Source: Sphingomonas phyllosphaerae FA2 | Lineage (GTDB): Bacteria > Pseudomonadota > Alphaproteobacteria > Sphingomonadales > Sphingomonadaceae | NCBI RefSeq assembly: GCF_000427645.1 | Contig: NZ_KE386571.1 | Location: forward strand, 3,058,895-3,122,894 | Reading direction: 5' to 3' | Length of the DNA: 64,000 nucleotides | Shown: positions 55,901 to 63,565 of the stretch, one piece after another | Position numbering within the stretch: the first letter of the stretch is position 1 | Layout: the number at the start of each line of letters is the position of its first letter | Translations under genes and position numbers: made by a program | Notes under the pieces: generated by a model | What the model saw: the letters and a program-made list of their open reading frames with translations, nothing else | Databases searched by the model: none | What the model was told of the DNA's origin: nothing

Positions 55901-56122
55901 GCGACCAACCAGGGCGGGAACCGCAACCCGTTGTTCGTGGCGCCGTTCGGCACGCTGGACGTGAACATCAGCTATGACGTCAACGACCAGATCGCGGTCA
56001 CGCTGGAAGGGATCAACCTGACCAGCGAGAGCGTGAAGACCTATGGCCGTACCGAGCGCAACCTGGTGTTCGCGCAGGAGCTGAAGCCGCGCTTCCTGCT
56101 GGGGGCACGCTACAAGTTCTGA
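52940..56122 (+). CDS. TonB-dependent outer-membrane receptor (Caulobacter-type)
   Basis: 1,060 residues. Signal peptide 1-32, a Ser/Thr/Pro linker, then the plug (about 63-190): DDIVVTGVRASL (TonB-box region), DIGKFPDTNLAESLQRITGV and QVAVRGF, then a large 22-strand barrel ending LGARYKF. This is the oligosaccharide-receptor group of sphingomonads. Likely imports sugars released by GH43. GAGGAGG before ATG 52940 (another ATG follows). Followed by a terminator. Confidence 0.95.
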   Translation: MMKGSHVMGALARSSSVWALAVAAALPGVAMAQTSGQSTTESPTNAQPADATPVGQDPAPGADDIVVTGVRASLDRAIAIKRDSPGVVDAISAEDIGKFPDTNLAESLQRITGVSINRVNGEGSQVAVRGFSGGFNLVTINGRQLPATNIDTSGGNLFARGAGRSFDFQNIASEGVSGLEVYKTGRASVPTGGIGATINIDTRKPLNSRETGVTGSIGVKALYDTSVEKSEDTKHRVTPEVSGLLNYRNEEGTFGAAVFGSYQLRYSASAQSNPNYWNVIKTSDFFNPGTFINSTTVIDGARPTAPYVLVPNDSRYQFSENRRERINFQGVLQFKPTDNLEFTVDSLFAQNRLRESRSEQTNWFNRPFSEVRFDDNPNMATAIFLRDYLPTSPKDEGFEQQQAATKARLGSVGLNAKWEFASNLTLTVDGHHSVSTSSPDNPNGTTATTVALGAPVIQGHSLDFSTGFPQQAQVINDCYRATPADQPKGNCNGVLDIGDLGSAPARTIISRQTQRIDQIQARLGWDLGGGSRFDVGGSYTDSKMHSTQTQTQQTLGDWGLQNPGIIQQLAPELVSQYCLTCKFDHFNPASEGASLIAFRGNAIDLYNVLSPYYSQRGAPPAPSAPADDTVQEKIWSVFGQFTWNGEVAGKAANLVIGARYEQTRVVSDAVQTYNNIVWTADNDFRGDASGVFTAIRQRGSYENLLPSVDFSIEPITNVKARVSFSRTLARPDYGNLFATASAGAPGRPTALGGIPTGSTGNANLLPLLSDNFDVSLEWYYKPSSFVSVGFFDKRVANFLGTGIVNQNLFGLRDPSSGAAGSRSGTAAAFLRASGYDLSDVNLFTYSALLVQNGGNQAAATTQFNANYVAGRGLQQTFVDQILSQVDISSDANDPLFNFSVSQPINNREGKIHGFELAWTNFFGNTGFGFAGSFTKVSGDVNVDPYADPTVNIFALTGLGNSANATGIYEKNGISARIAYNWRDKYLAATNQGGNRNPLFVAPFGTLDVNISYDVNDQIAVTLEGINLTSESVKTYGRTERNLVFAQELKPRFLLGARYKF

Positions 56123-56149
56123 TCGGTCGCGACGATCGACGTTACGGGG

Positions 56150-56180
56150 AGGGCCATCGCTTGCGGTGGCCCTTTTCGTT
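56150..56180 (+). terminator. Rho-independent terminator after the receptor gene
   Basis: GGGCCATCGC and GCGGTGGCCC form a stem with a TT loop and are followed by TTTTCGTTT. It lies between the receptor stop and the SapC start (56196), so it should separate or attenuate receptor and downstream gene expression. Confidence 0.85.
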
Positions 56181-56195
56181 TGGAACAAGGGTGCC

Positions 56196-56897
56196 ATGAC
56201 CTTTACGACTCTCGACAATGTCGACGATGCCGAGCTGCGCGTCGCGGTGCGCGCCGGGGCGGCGTTCGGCGATCATGCCAATCTGCTCCCGATCATGCCG
56301 ATCGAGTTCGAGGAGGCGCAACGCGAGCTGCCGATCGTGTTCCGCCGCAGCGAGGACGGAGACATCCGCGCCTATGTGCTGCTGGGGCTCGACCGCGGCG
56401 AAAATCTGTTCCTCGACGGGGATCGCTGGACGACGCGCTTCGTGCCCGCGTTTCAGCGGCGGGGGCCGTTCGCGCTGGCGCGTGGCGCCGATGGCGACGC
56501 GGTCGTGCAGGTGAATCGCGACGATCCGCGCGTCGGGGTGGCGGACGGTCTGCCGCTGTTCCGCGATCATGGTGGCGATGCGCCGTATCTGGAGCATGTT
56601 CGCGCCGCGCTGACGCTGCTGGCCGAGGGGGCGCAGAGCGAGCGGGCGATCCATGCCGATTGGGCGGCGGCGGGGTTGCTGCGCGGCGTGACGCTGCGGA
56701 TCGATCTGGGCGATGCGGGCGGCTATGAGGTGAGCGACGTGTTGACGATCGATCAGGCGGCGCTTGCCGCGCTGTCGGGCGCGACGCTGGAGCGGCTGCA
56801 CGCCAACGGCTTGCTGCGTGCGGCGACGATGGCGGCGGCGTCGCTCGGCAATATCGAACGACTGGTCGAACTGAAGACGATCAAGGAGGGGGCATGA
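56196..56897 (+). CDS. SapC family protein
   Basis: 233 residues, cytoplasmic. NLLPIMPIEFEEAQRELPIVFRR (about 29-51) and GPFALAR fit the SapC family, recurring in TonB-receptor loci of Caulobacter and sphingomonads. Function is unknown. ATG 56196; it overlaps the cupin gene by 4 bp. Confidence 0.87.
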   Translation: MTFTTLDNVDDAELRVAVRAGAAFGDHANLLPIMPIEFEEAQRELPIVFRRSEDGDIRAYVLLGLDRGENLFLDGDRWTTRFVPAFQRRGPFALARGADGDAVVQVNRDDPRVGVADGLPLFRDHGGDAPYLEHVRAALTLLAEGAQSERAIHADWAAAGLLRGVTLRIDLGDAGGYEVSDVLTIDQAALAALSGATLERLHANGLLRAATMAAASLGNIERLVELKTIKEGA

Positions 56898-57919
56898 CCG
56901 CGGCGATCACGGAGCGGCGCGTGCGGGAGATCGCGGCCGACGATCCGGCGGCGCGCGATCTGGCGGCGCTGGTCGCGGCGGGCGCGCCCGTGGTGGTGCG
57001 TGGGCTGGCGGCCGGGTGGCCGCTGGTTGCCGCGGGGCGCGAGGGGCCGGCGGCGGCGGTCGACTATCTGCGGGGCTTCTACAACGGGCAGCCGGGGGTG
57101 GGGTATACCGCGGCGGCGGCGCATGGCGGTCGATATTTCTACGACGAGACGCTGACGCGGCTCGACTTCGATGCCGAACGTGTCGCGCTCGACGATTATA
57201 TGGCGCGGATGCTGGCGGCGCTGGACGGTGAGGGCGCGCCGTCCTTCTATATCGGGTCGACCGATCTGGAGCGGTTCTTCCCCGGATGGAGCGCGGAGAA
57301 CCCGTTGGAACGGGCCGATTTCGCGCGCGTGCTGCGCAGCATCTGGATCGGCACGCGCACGACCGCGCAGGCGCATTACGACATGTCGAACAACATCGCG
57401 GTCTGCGCGGTCGGGCGGCGGCGGTTCACGCTGTTTCCGCCCGATCAGGTCGCGAACCTCTATCCGGGCCCGCTCGAACCCACGCCGGGTGGGCAGGTGG
57501 TGTCGCTGGTCGATTTCCGTGCGCCCGATCTCGATCTTTTCCCCGGCTTCGCGGAGGCGCGCGCGGCGGCGCAGGTTGCCGAGCTGGAGCCGGGCGATGC
57601 GGTCGTCTATCCGGCCTTGTGGTGGCACCATGTCGAGGCGCTGGCGCCGTTCAACGTGCTCGTGAACTATTGGTGGAACGACGCAGCGGCGTTCATGGAT
57701 ACGCCGATGAACACCTTGCTCCATGCGCTGCTCAGCCTGCGCGACCGCCCGGCGGACGAGAAGCAGGCGTGGCGCGCGTTGTTCGACTATTACGTGTTCG
57801 GCGATGCGACGCGCGCGGCGGCGCATCTGCCCGAGGCGGCGCAGGGCGCGCTCGCCCCGCTGGACGATGCGCGGGCGCGGCGGTTGCGCGGCGATTTGTT
57901 GAGGAAGCTGAACCGATGA
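56894..57919 (+). CDS. Cupin-like (JmjC-type) oxygenase-like protein
   Basis: 341 residues. PVVVRGLAAGWPL, a HxD (AHYDMSN about 157-163), FTLFPPDQVANLYPGP and the distal His of LWWHHVEAL form a plausible iron facial triad of the cupin_8/JmjC family, often hydroxylases. It sits between SapC and the halogenase with overlaps at both ends, so the three proteins probably work together. Confidence 0.85.
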   Translation: MTAAITERRVREIAADDPAARDLAALVAAGAPVVVRGLAAGWPLVAAGREGPAAAVDYLRGFYNGQPGVGYTAAAAHGGRYFYDETLTRLDFDAERVALDDYMARMLAALDGEGAPSFYIGSTDLERFFPGWSAENPLERADFARVLRSIWIGTRTTAQAHYDMSNNIAVCAVGRRRFTLFPPDQVANLYPGPLEPTPGGQVVSLVDFRAPDLDLFPGFAEARAAAQVAELEPGDAVVYPALWWHHVEALAPFNVLVNYWWNDAAAFMDTPMNTLLHALLSLRDRPADEKQAWRALFDYYVFGDATRAAAHLPEAAQGALAPLDDARARRLRGDLLRKLNR

Positions 57920-59379
57920 CGGGTGTGCGGCGGGTGGTAATCGCGGGCGGCGGCACCGCCGGGTGGCTGGCGGCGGCGATGCTGACCAGGCAACTCGGCG
58001 GGATGGTCGACGTGACGCTGGTCGAATCGGAGGAGATCGGCACGGTCGGCGTCGGCGAATCGACGATCCCGACGGTGCGCGCCTTCCACCAGTTGATCGG
58101 GGTCGACGAGCGCGACTTCGTCCGCGCGACCGGCGCGAGCTTCAAGCTGGGGATATCGTTCGAGGGCTGGTCGCGGCCCGACGAGCGCTATCTCCATTCG
58201 TTCGGGTCGATCGGGCAATCGACGTGGATGGCCGACTTCCACCATTTCTGGCTGGAGGCGCGCGCGCAGGGCAGCGCCGAGGAGATCGGCCGCTATTGCG
58301 TCGAGCATGAGGCGGCGCGCGCGGAGAAGTTCGCGGGCGGCGCGGAGGGGGGGCTCAACTACGCCTATCATTTCGATGCGGCGCGCTATGCCCGCTATCT
58401 GCGCGAACGCTGCGAGGCGGACGGGCTGACGCGCGTCGAGGGGAAGATCGCGCGTGTCGAGCGCGATGGCGAAAGCGGCGACATCGCGGCGCTGGTGATG
58501 GAGGATGGCACGCGGATCGCGGGCGACCTGTTCCTCGACTGCACCGGCTTCCGCGCGCTGCTGCTCGGCGAGACGCTGGGCGTCGGCTATGAGGATTGGG
58601 CTGAGTGGCTGCCCACCGACCGCGCGATCGCGGTGCAGACCACGGCGACCGGGCCGGCGGTGCCTTATACGCGCGCGATCGCGCATGATGCCGGGTGGCA
58701 ATGGCGGATACCGCTCCAGCACCGGCTGGGGAACGGGATCGTCTACGCCAGCGATTACCTGAGCGATGACGAGGCGCAGGCGCGCTTGCTGGGAAGCGTG
58801 ACCGGCGAGACGCTGATCGCGCCGCGCGTGATCCGTTTCCGCACCGGGCGGCGGGTGAAGGCGTGGGAGCGCAATTGCGTCGGACTGAGCCTGGCGGGTG
58901 GGTTCGTCGAGCCGCTGGAATCGACGAGCATCCACCTGATCATGATCGCGCTGACGCGGCTGCTACAGTTGTTCCCGTTCGACGGGGTGAGCGAGGCGGC
59001 GGCCACGCGCTTCAACGACATGGCGCGGCGCGAGATCGAGGGCGTGCGCGACTTCATCATCCTGCATTATACGCTCAACCAGCGGGACGAGCCGTTCTGG
59101 AAGCGGATGCGCGACATGCCCCTGCCCGACTCGTTGGCGACGCGGATCGCGTTGTTCCGCGAGGGCGCGCAGGCATTTCAGGCGAACGACGAGCTGTTCA
59201 CGATCACCTCGTGGGTGCAGGTGATGCTGGGGCAGAAGCTGACGCCACTCGCGCATAATCGCGTGGCGCGGATGATGCCCGAGGGGCGGTTGCAGCAGAC
59301 TCTGGGGCAGATGGCAGCGAAGATTGCCGGCGCAGTGCGCGAACTGCCGTCGCATCAGGCATATCTGGATCGGGTTTGA
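57916..59379 (+). CDS. Flavin-dependent (tryptophan-type) halogenase
   Basis: 487 residues. GGGTAGWLAA (FAD motif, 10-19), GVGESTIPT, the chloride-tunnel Lys of FKLGI and WQWRIPLQHRL (the WxWxIP motif) are intact, so halogenation is chemically plausible. Receptor-associated relatives in sphingomonads and Brevundimonas have unknown natural substrates. Start overlaps the cupin stop. The plus-strand block ends just before crtB. Confidence 0.88.
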   Translation: MTGVRRVVIAGGGTAGWLAAAMLTRQLGGMVDVTLVESEEIGTVGVGESTIPTVRAFHQLIGVDERDFVRATGASFKLGISFEGWSRPDERYLHSFGSIGQSTWMADFHHFWLEARAQGSAEEIGRYCVEHEAARAEKFAGGAEGGLNYAYHFDAARYARYLRERCEADGLTRVEGKIARVERDGESGDIAALVMEDGTRIAGDLFLDCTGFRALLLGETLGVGYEDWAEWLPTDRAIAVQTTATGPAVPYTRAIAHDAGWQWRIPLQHRLGNGIVYASDYLSDDEAQARLLGSVTGETLIAPRVIRFRTGRRVKAWERNCVGLSLAGGFVEPLESTSIHLIMIALTRLLQLFPFDGVSEAAATRFNDMARREIEGVRDFIILHYTLNQRDEPFWKRMRDMPLPDSLATRIALFREGAQAFQANDELFTITSWVQVMLGQKLTPLAHNRVARMMPEGRLQQTLGQMAAKIAGAVRELPSHQAYLDRV

Positions 59380-59384
59380 GTTCG

Positions 59385-60434
59385 TCACCCAGTACCGTCA
59401 TTCCCGCGCAGGCGGGAATTCAGAACCTCTGACGTTGCGTTTCTGTCGACGGACCTGCGCGTCTGGATTCCCGCCTGCGCGGGAATGACGGGAGGGGGGC
59501 AGCGGGGCCGAGTCCACAGGCGGGGATCGCGTGGGGTGTCGGGTAGCGACTGACGTCGTGCCGCCTTCAGTCCCGCGCGTGCGATCCACGCCAACTTCGC
59601 CCCTTTCGAGGTGGTCACCCGGTGATCCCACGCGCGCGGCCCGCGCGCCGCAACTTCGCGCGCGATGTCGCCGTAGATCCCGGCCGCCGCCAGCACCGCC
59701 CAGGCCGAGCGGAACGACAGCGCCTTGGTGCCGATCGCTGCGCTATCCTCATGAAGCTGTGCGCGCGTCGCCAGTCGCCTGGCGAGCACCGCCAGCCGCT
59801 CGCGATAGGGCGGCTTCATATGTTCGCCCGGCGGCATGTCCATTTCGACCAGCCAGTCGACGGGCAGATAGCAGCGATTGACCCGCGCATCTTCCTCGAT
59901 ATCGCGCGCGATGTTCGCCAGCTGAAACGCAAGCCCGAGATCGCAGGCGCGGTCGAGTGTTGCGTCGTCGTCGGGCGACACCCCCATCACCACCGCCATC
60001 AACAAGCCGACCGCGCCCGCGACATGGTAGCAATAACGGTAGAGATCGTCCGCGCTGCGCGGGCGCCAGTCCTCGGCATCGAGCTGGAAGCCGTCGATCA
60101 CGTCATGGACGAAGCGGCGCGGTAGACCCGTCTCGCGCGCGACGACGCCGAGCGCGTCGAACGCCGGATCGCCGGTCGGCTCGCCATCGAGCGCGGCGTC
60201 GCTGAGCGCCCGTACCCGCGCGACCCGCGCGCGCGCGTCGGTGACGATCGTGCGGTCGTGGCCATGATCCTGCCCGTCGACGAGATCGTCGCAGGCGCGG
60301 CACCACGCGTAGAGCAGCCACGCACGCTCGCGCACCACCGGCGCGAACAGTTTCGAGGCGGCGGCGAAGCTCTTCGAGCCGCGCGCGATCGACAGCCGCG
60401 CGGTTTCGACCAGCGCCGCGCGCGTGTCGGTCAC
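59385..60434 (-). CDS. crtB: Phytoene synthase with repeat-encoded tail
   Basis: 349 residues. It joins two geranylgeranyl diphosphates to phytoene. Signatures are FAAASKLF, YAWCRACDDLVDG (Asp-rich metal site), LAFQLANIARDIEEDARVNR (second Asp site) and FRSAWAVL. The last 37 or so residues (from PPPVIPAQAGIQ to LRGNDGTG) are translated from a palindromic repeat and are unlikely to be part of the fold. Coupled to the LOG gene by ATGA overlap. Confidence 0.93.
   Translation of the reverse strand: MTDTRAALVETARLSIARGSKSFAAASKLFAPVVRERAWLLYAWCRACDDLVDGQDHGHDRTIVTDARARVARVRALSDAALDGEPTGDPAFDALGVVARETGLPRRFVHDVIDGFQLDAEDWRPRSADDLYRYCYHVAGAVGLLMAVVMGVSPDDDATLDRACDLGLAFQLANIARDIEEDARVNRCYLPVDWLVEMDMPPGEHMKPPYRERLAVLARRLATRAQLHEDSAAIGTKALSFRSAWAVLAAAGIYGDIAREVAARGPRAWDHRVTTSKGAKLAWIARAGLKAARRQSLPDTPRDPRLWTRPRCPPPVIPAQAGIQTRRSVDRNATSEVLNSRLRGNDGTG
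59396..59491. repeat. Family C palindromic repeat, copy 2, inside crtB
   Basis: CGTCATTCCCGCGCAGGCGG ... CGCCTGCGCGGGAATGACGG with a centre (GGACCTGCGCGTCTGG) that is the reverse of that of the 10868 copy. It is fully inside the crtB reading frame and supplies the C-terminal tail. Confidence 0.9.
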
Positions 60435-61012
60435 AGGTCGGAGGCGGCCATGCGCACGATCGGCTGCGTCGGTACGTGCGCCGCCATCCGGTCGAGCAAC
60501 CCGCCGAGCGTCTCGTCGACGATCAGCAACTCGCGGTGCTGCGCGCGCAGGAAGCCGACCTCTCCCATCTTCTCCCAGAAGGCGACGATCGCGTCATAAT
60601 AGCCGCCGGCGTTGAGCAGCCCGACCGGATCGGCGTGATAGCCGAGTTGCGCCCAGCTGAGCGCCTCCCACAATTCGTCCATCGTGCCGGTGCCGCCGGG
60701 CAGGGTGACGAAGCCGTCGGCGAGATCGGTGAACATCTGCTTGCGCTGGTGCATCCCCGTCACGACGTGGAGTTCGGTGAGGCCACGATGCGCGACCTCG
60801 GCATCGACCAGCGCCTGTGGGATGACGCCGATCACCTCACCGCCCGCCGCCAACGCGGCATCGGCGATCGCGCCCATCAGTCCGAGCCGCCCGCCGCCGT
60901 AGACGACGCCGATGCCGCGTGTGGCGAGCGTGTGCCCGACCTCACGCGCGAGATCGAGGTAGAAGGGGTCGGCGGGGGTGGCGGAGCCGCAATAGATGGC
61001 GAGGCGCTTCAT
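60431..61012 (-). CDS. LOG family protein (nucleoside monophosphate phosphoribohydrolase)
   Basis: 193 residues. LAIYCGSAT, GVVYGGGRLGLMG and PGGTGTMDELWEA are the TIGR00730 signatures; the last one holds the catalytic Glu. Bacterial members split AMP or cytokinin-like nucleotides. Start ATG 61012 begins MKRLAIY as in homologues; upstream extension to 61048 rejected. It leads the crtB operon. Confidence 0.9.
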   Translation of the reverse strand: MKRLAIYCGSATPADPFYLDLAREVGHTLATRGIGVVYGGGRLGLMGAIADAALAAGGEVIGVIPQALVDAEVAHRGLTELHVVTGMHQRKQMFTDLADGFVTLPGGTGTMDELWEALSWAQLGYHADPVGLLNAGGYYDAIVAFWEKMGEVGFLRAQHRELLIVDETLGGLLDRMAAHVPTQPIVRMAASDL

Positions 61013-61116
61013 GGCGAACGCGCTACGGGATCGGCGCGGGCGGGGCAACCGGGGTGGTGGGGTGTGGGCGATCGTGGCAGGATAACGCGCTGGAAGCGGC
61101 AGACGAGGGGAACGGT

Positions 61117-61533
61117 GTGACGACGGAGGCGGGTGGGCGCGAGGCGCGGTCGCCGCTTGTCCTGCGCACCATCTACGCGCTGTGCCTGCTCGGGGCGACG
61201 TACAACCATTGGGTGATCATCGTCCGTCACGAGCTGCTGTGGGACTATGACGGCTTGCCCGTGGTGAGCGCGATCTTCTGGACGTCACTGGCGTTCCTCG
61301 ATCCGGCGGCGGTGCTGCTGCTGTGGCGTCGCCCGCGCGCCGGCGTGGCGGCGACGATGGCGATCATCGTGGTCGACGTCATCCACAACCTGTCGATCAT
61401 GGCGCTCTATTATCCGCCGCTGTCGCGCACCTTGCTCGAAACGCCGGGCGTGATCGCGCAGATCGTGTTCATGGTCTTCGTGCTGGGGACCGCGCGCATC
61501 GCAACGCCGCGCGGAGAGCGAGCGAATGGTTAG
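61117..61533 (+). CDS. Four-helix membrane protein of unknown function
   Basis: 138 residues: four hydrophobic helices (about 15-35, 50-70, 80-100, 115-132), short polar ends. No family recognised. GTG 61117 with GAGGGG about 5 nt before; the frame is open further upstream without a better start. Divergent from the LOG gene. Confidence 0.6.
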   Translation: MTTEAGGREARSPLVLRTIYALCLLGATYNHWVIIVRHELLWDYDGLPVVSAIFWTSLAFLDPAAVLLLWRRPRAGVAATMAIIVVDVIHNLSIMALYYPPLSRTLLETPGVIAQIVFMVFVLGTARIATPRGERANG

Positions 61534-61586
61534 CGTGTGCGAGGAAAGAACCGGTGCTCGGCAGGGGCGGCAATCGATGCGAACTT

Positions 61587-61991
61587 TCAGTCGGCGTCGG
61601 GATCGATCAACTTGCCGGCCAGCTTGACGGCAACGGTCAGCGGATCGCGGCCCTGCCCATAACCATAGGCAGCAGCTTCCTTCGTCGAGCAAGTTCGCTG
61701 CCCGGCAAACATGCCGCATGGGGCAGCTGGCGTGAGCGCCGCCACGCCGGTCGCACGATCATCCCGCGCTTGCCGAGCGGCTGAACGCTCGACCGGGAGT
61801 GGCAGCCTGTATCGACCCTCGTGCTGCCCGCAGACCGTTATTTCCTCGGGCGAGGAGGCGGTATCGTCGCAGCCGGAAACCACCGACAGCTTGAAGTGAT
61901 CGACCGACTTGCCCGCTTTCGACAGATCGAAGCCAGTCGAAGTCGTCGTTGTTGATAGTGAGATTTGCAAAGCAACAATCATCCACATCAT
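61587..61991 (-). CDS. Exported hypothetical protein
   Basis: 134 residues. Short N-terminal hydrophobic segment (MMWMIVALQISL), then a polar body with ITVCGQHEGRYRLPLP, a VCG-x-RYRLP pattern seen in sphingomonad exported hypotheticals, and a second Cys pair (PCGMF, RTCST). Function unknown. No clear ribosome site; start 61991 or 61988. 61992-62170 holds no gene. Confidence 0.6.
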   Translation of the reverse strand: MMWMIVALQISLSTTTTSTGFDLSKAGKSVDHFKLSVVSGCDDTASSPEEITVCGQHEGRYRLPLPVERSAARQARDDRATGVAALTPAAPCGMFAGQRTCSTKEAAAYGYGQGRDPLTVAVKLAGKLIDPDAD

Positions 61992-62170
61992 GCCGTCAAG
62001 GTAACATCACCGACGAGCGCTGCCAACGAAGATGTGAGGTGAGTGAACGCGCTCAGCGGAAGCAGTTTCGTGCAGCATTCGACCGGCAAGAATTTTCGCT
62101 TGCCCGTTGAGAAGTGGCAACTATTCCGGTGTGTACTGGTGACGCATCTCAGTTAGGCCGCAGCGTACCA

Positions 62171-62872
62171 CTATTTACCGTTCAGCGGCGGGACGCTCCA
62201 GTCGATCGTGCCGCGGCCGTGCGCTTCCAGAAAGGCGTTGGCCTTGCTGAAATGGCCCGAGCCGAACCAGCCCTTGTAGGCTGATAGCGGCGAGGGATGC
62301 GGCGCGGTGAGGATCAGGTGGCGGTCACCGCCGGACGCAGTGACGAGCGGCGCCTTGGCCTGTGCGTGGCTGCCCCAGAGCATGAACACGGTCGGTGCGG
62401 CCTGTTCGGCGACCGCGCGGATGATCGCGTCGGTCAGTTGCTCCCAGCCGCGCCCGCGATGCGCGGCGGCGCGGCCCTCGGCGACGGTCAGCACGGTGTT
62501 GAGCAGCAGTACGCCCTGCCGCGCCCAATGTTCGAGGAAGCCGTGGGTCGGCGGCGCGATGCCGCAATCGGTGGCCAACTCGCGATAGATGTTGGTGAGG
62601 CTGGGCGGGGGCTTAACGCCCGGGCGGACCGAAAAGCACAGACCATGCGCCTGCCCTGCGCCATGATAGGGGTCCTGCCCGAGGATCACCACGCGCACAT
62701 CGGGCAGCGCGGTGAGTTCGAGCGCGCGGAAGCGGTCGGCGGCGGGCGGGAAGATCGTCGTGCCGGCCTGTTCCTCGGCGGCGAGGAAGCGGGTGAGCGC
62801 CGCCATCGTCTCGCTGGCGAGCGGCGCGGCGAGGGCGTCGCGCCACGTCGGATCGAGCGTCGGGGTGTTCAT
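62171..62872 (-). CDS. ung: Uracil-DNA glycosylase
   Basis: 233 residues. GQDPYHGAGQAHGLCFSV (about 66-83) carries the water-activating Asp; LLNTVLTVAEG and HPSPLSAYKGWFGSGHFS the catalytic His and DNA-intercalating loop. It removes uracil from DNA. ATG 62872 is the family start; it lies 5 bp after the cyclophilin gene, in the same operon. Confidence 0.96.
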   Translation of the reverse strand: MNTPTLDPTWRDALAAPLASETMAALTRFLAAEEQAGTTIFPPAADRFRALELTALPDVRVVILGQDPYHGAGQAHGLCFSVRPGVKPPPSLTNIYRELATDCGIAPPTHGFLEHWARQGVLLLNTVLTVAEGRAAAHRGRGWEQLTDAIIRAVAEQAAPTVFMLWGSHAQAKAPLVTASGGDRHLILTAPHPSPLSAYKGWFGSGHFSKANAFLEAHGRGTIDWSVPPLNGK

Positions 62873-62877
62873 GCGCG

Positions 62878-63525
62878 TCAGCCGTCGCGGCGGTGTTCGA
62901 GCAGCCACGGGCGCGGGCGGCCGGTCGGCTTCGGCGTGCCGTCGAGCCGGACCGAGCGTGTTACCACGACCGGGCGCAGCATCAGCGTGCCGTTCATTTG
63001 TTGTCCGGTCGGCTCGGCGAGGATGCGCTTGACGGTCTTCTGCCCGGCGACGACGCGCCCGAATGCGGCATAGCCGGGGTCGCGCGGGCTCCAGTCCATG
63101 TACGCCGCCGGGCCGACGGTGATGAAGAAATTGCCGTTCGCCGACCCCGGCGGCCCCTTGCGCGCCATCGAGATCGTCATGTCGAGATGGCGGATGCCGG
63201 TCTTCTTCGTCGATTCGTGCGGGATCATGTCGAGGAAGCGGCGCGCGTCGGTGCGGATGCCCGACTGGATGAAGCCGGTGCCGGGCAGCTTCTTGCTGCG
63301 CGCGGTGCGGTAGAAGCTGACGCCATCGAAGCGGCCGTCGTCGACGTAGCGGAGGAAATTGGCGGTGGTGAGCGGCGCGTGGCGCTGATCGAGCGCGAGG
63401 ACGATCGGGCCATCGGCGGTTTCCAGTCGCACGCGCACCCAGCCCGGCGTAGCGCGGTCGGCGCGCTGTGCCTCGGCGGGAGCGGCGACGGCGAGAAGGG
63501 CGAGCAGCGGGAAAAGGCGACGCAT
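62878..63525 (-). CDS. Periplasmic peptidyl-prolyl isomerase (cyclophilin type)
   Basis: 215 residues. Signal peptide 1-19 (ending PAEAQ), cyclophilin fold with APLTTANFLRYVDDGRFDG, SFYR, NGNFFITVG and FGRVVAGQ. It lacks the classic FHR active-site Arg/Phe set in part (reads SFYR). Assists folding in the periplasm. ATG 63525; the longer upstream frame runs through a repeat and is not used. Confidence 0.88.
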   Translation of the reverse strand: MRRLFPLLALLAVAAPAEAQRADRATPGWVRVRLETADGPIVLALDQRHAPLTTANFLRYVDDGRFDGVSFYRTARSKKLPGTGFIQSGIRTDARRFLDMIPHESTKKTGIRHLDMTISMARKGPPGSANGNFFITVGPAAYMDWSPRDPGYAAFGRVVAGQKTVKRILAEPTGQQMNGTLMLRPVVVTRSVRLDGTPKPTGRPRPWLLEHRRDG

Positions 63526-63565
63526 CGCGCGGATGTACGGACGCGCGCGTGCGATCGCAACGTCG

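Noticed and set aside
52886-56218. 1,110-residue open frame antisense to the TonB receptor
   Set aside because: No family motifs, composition typical of a reverse-strand shadow; the receptor frame has signal, plug and barrel signatures.
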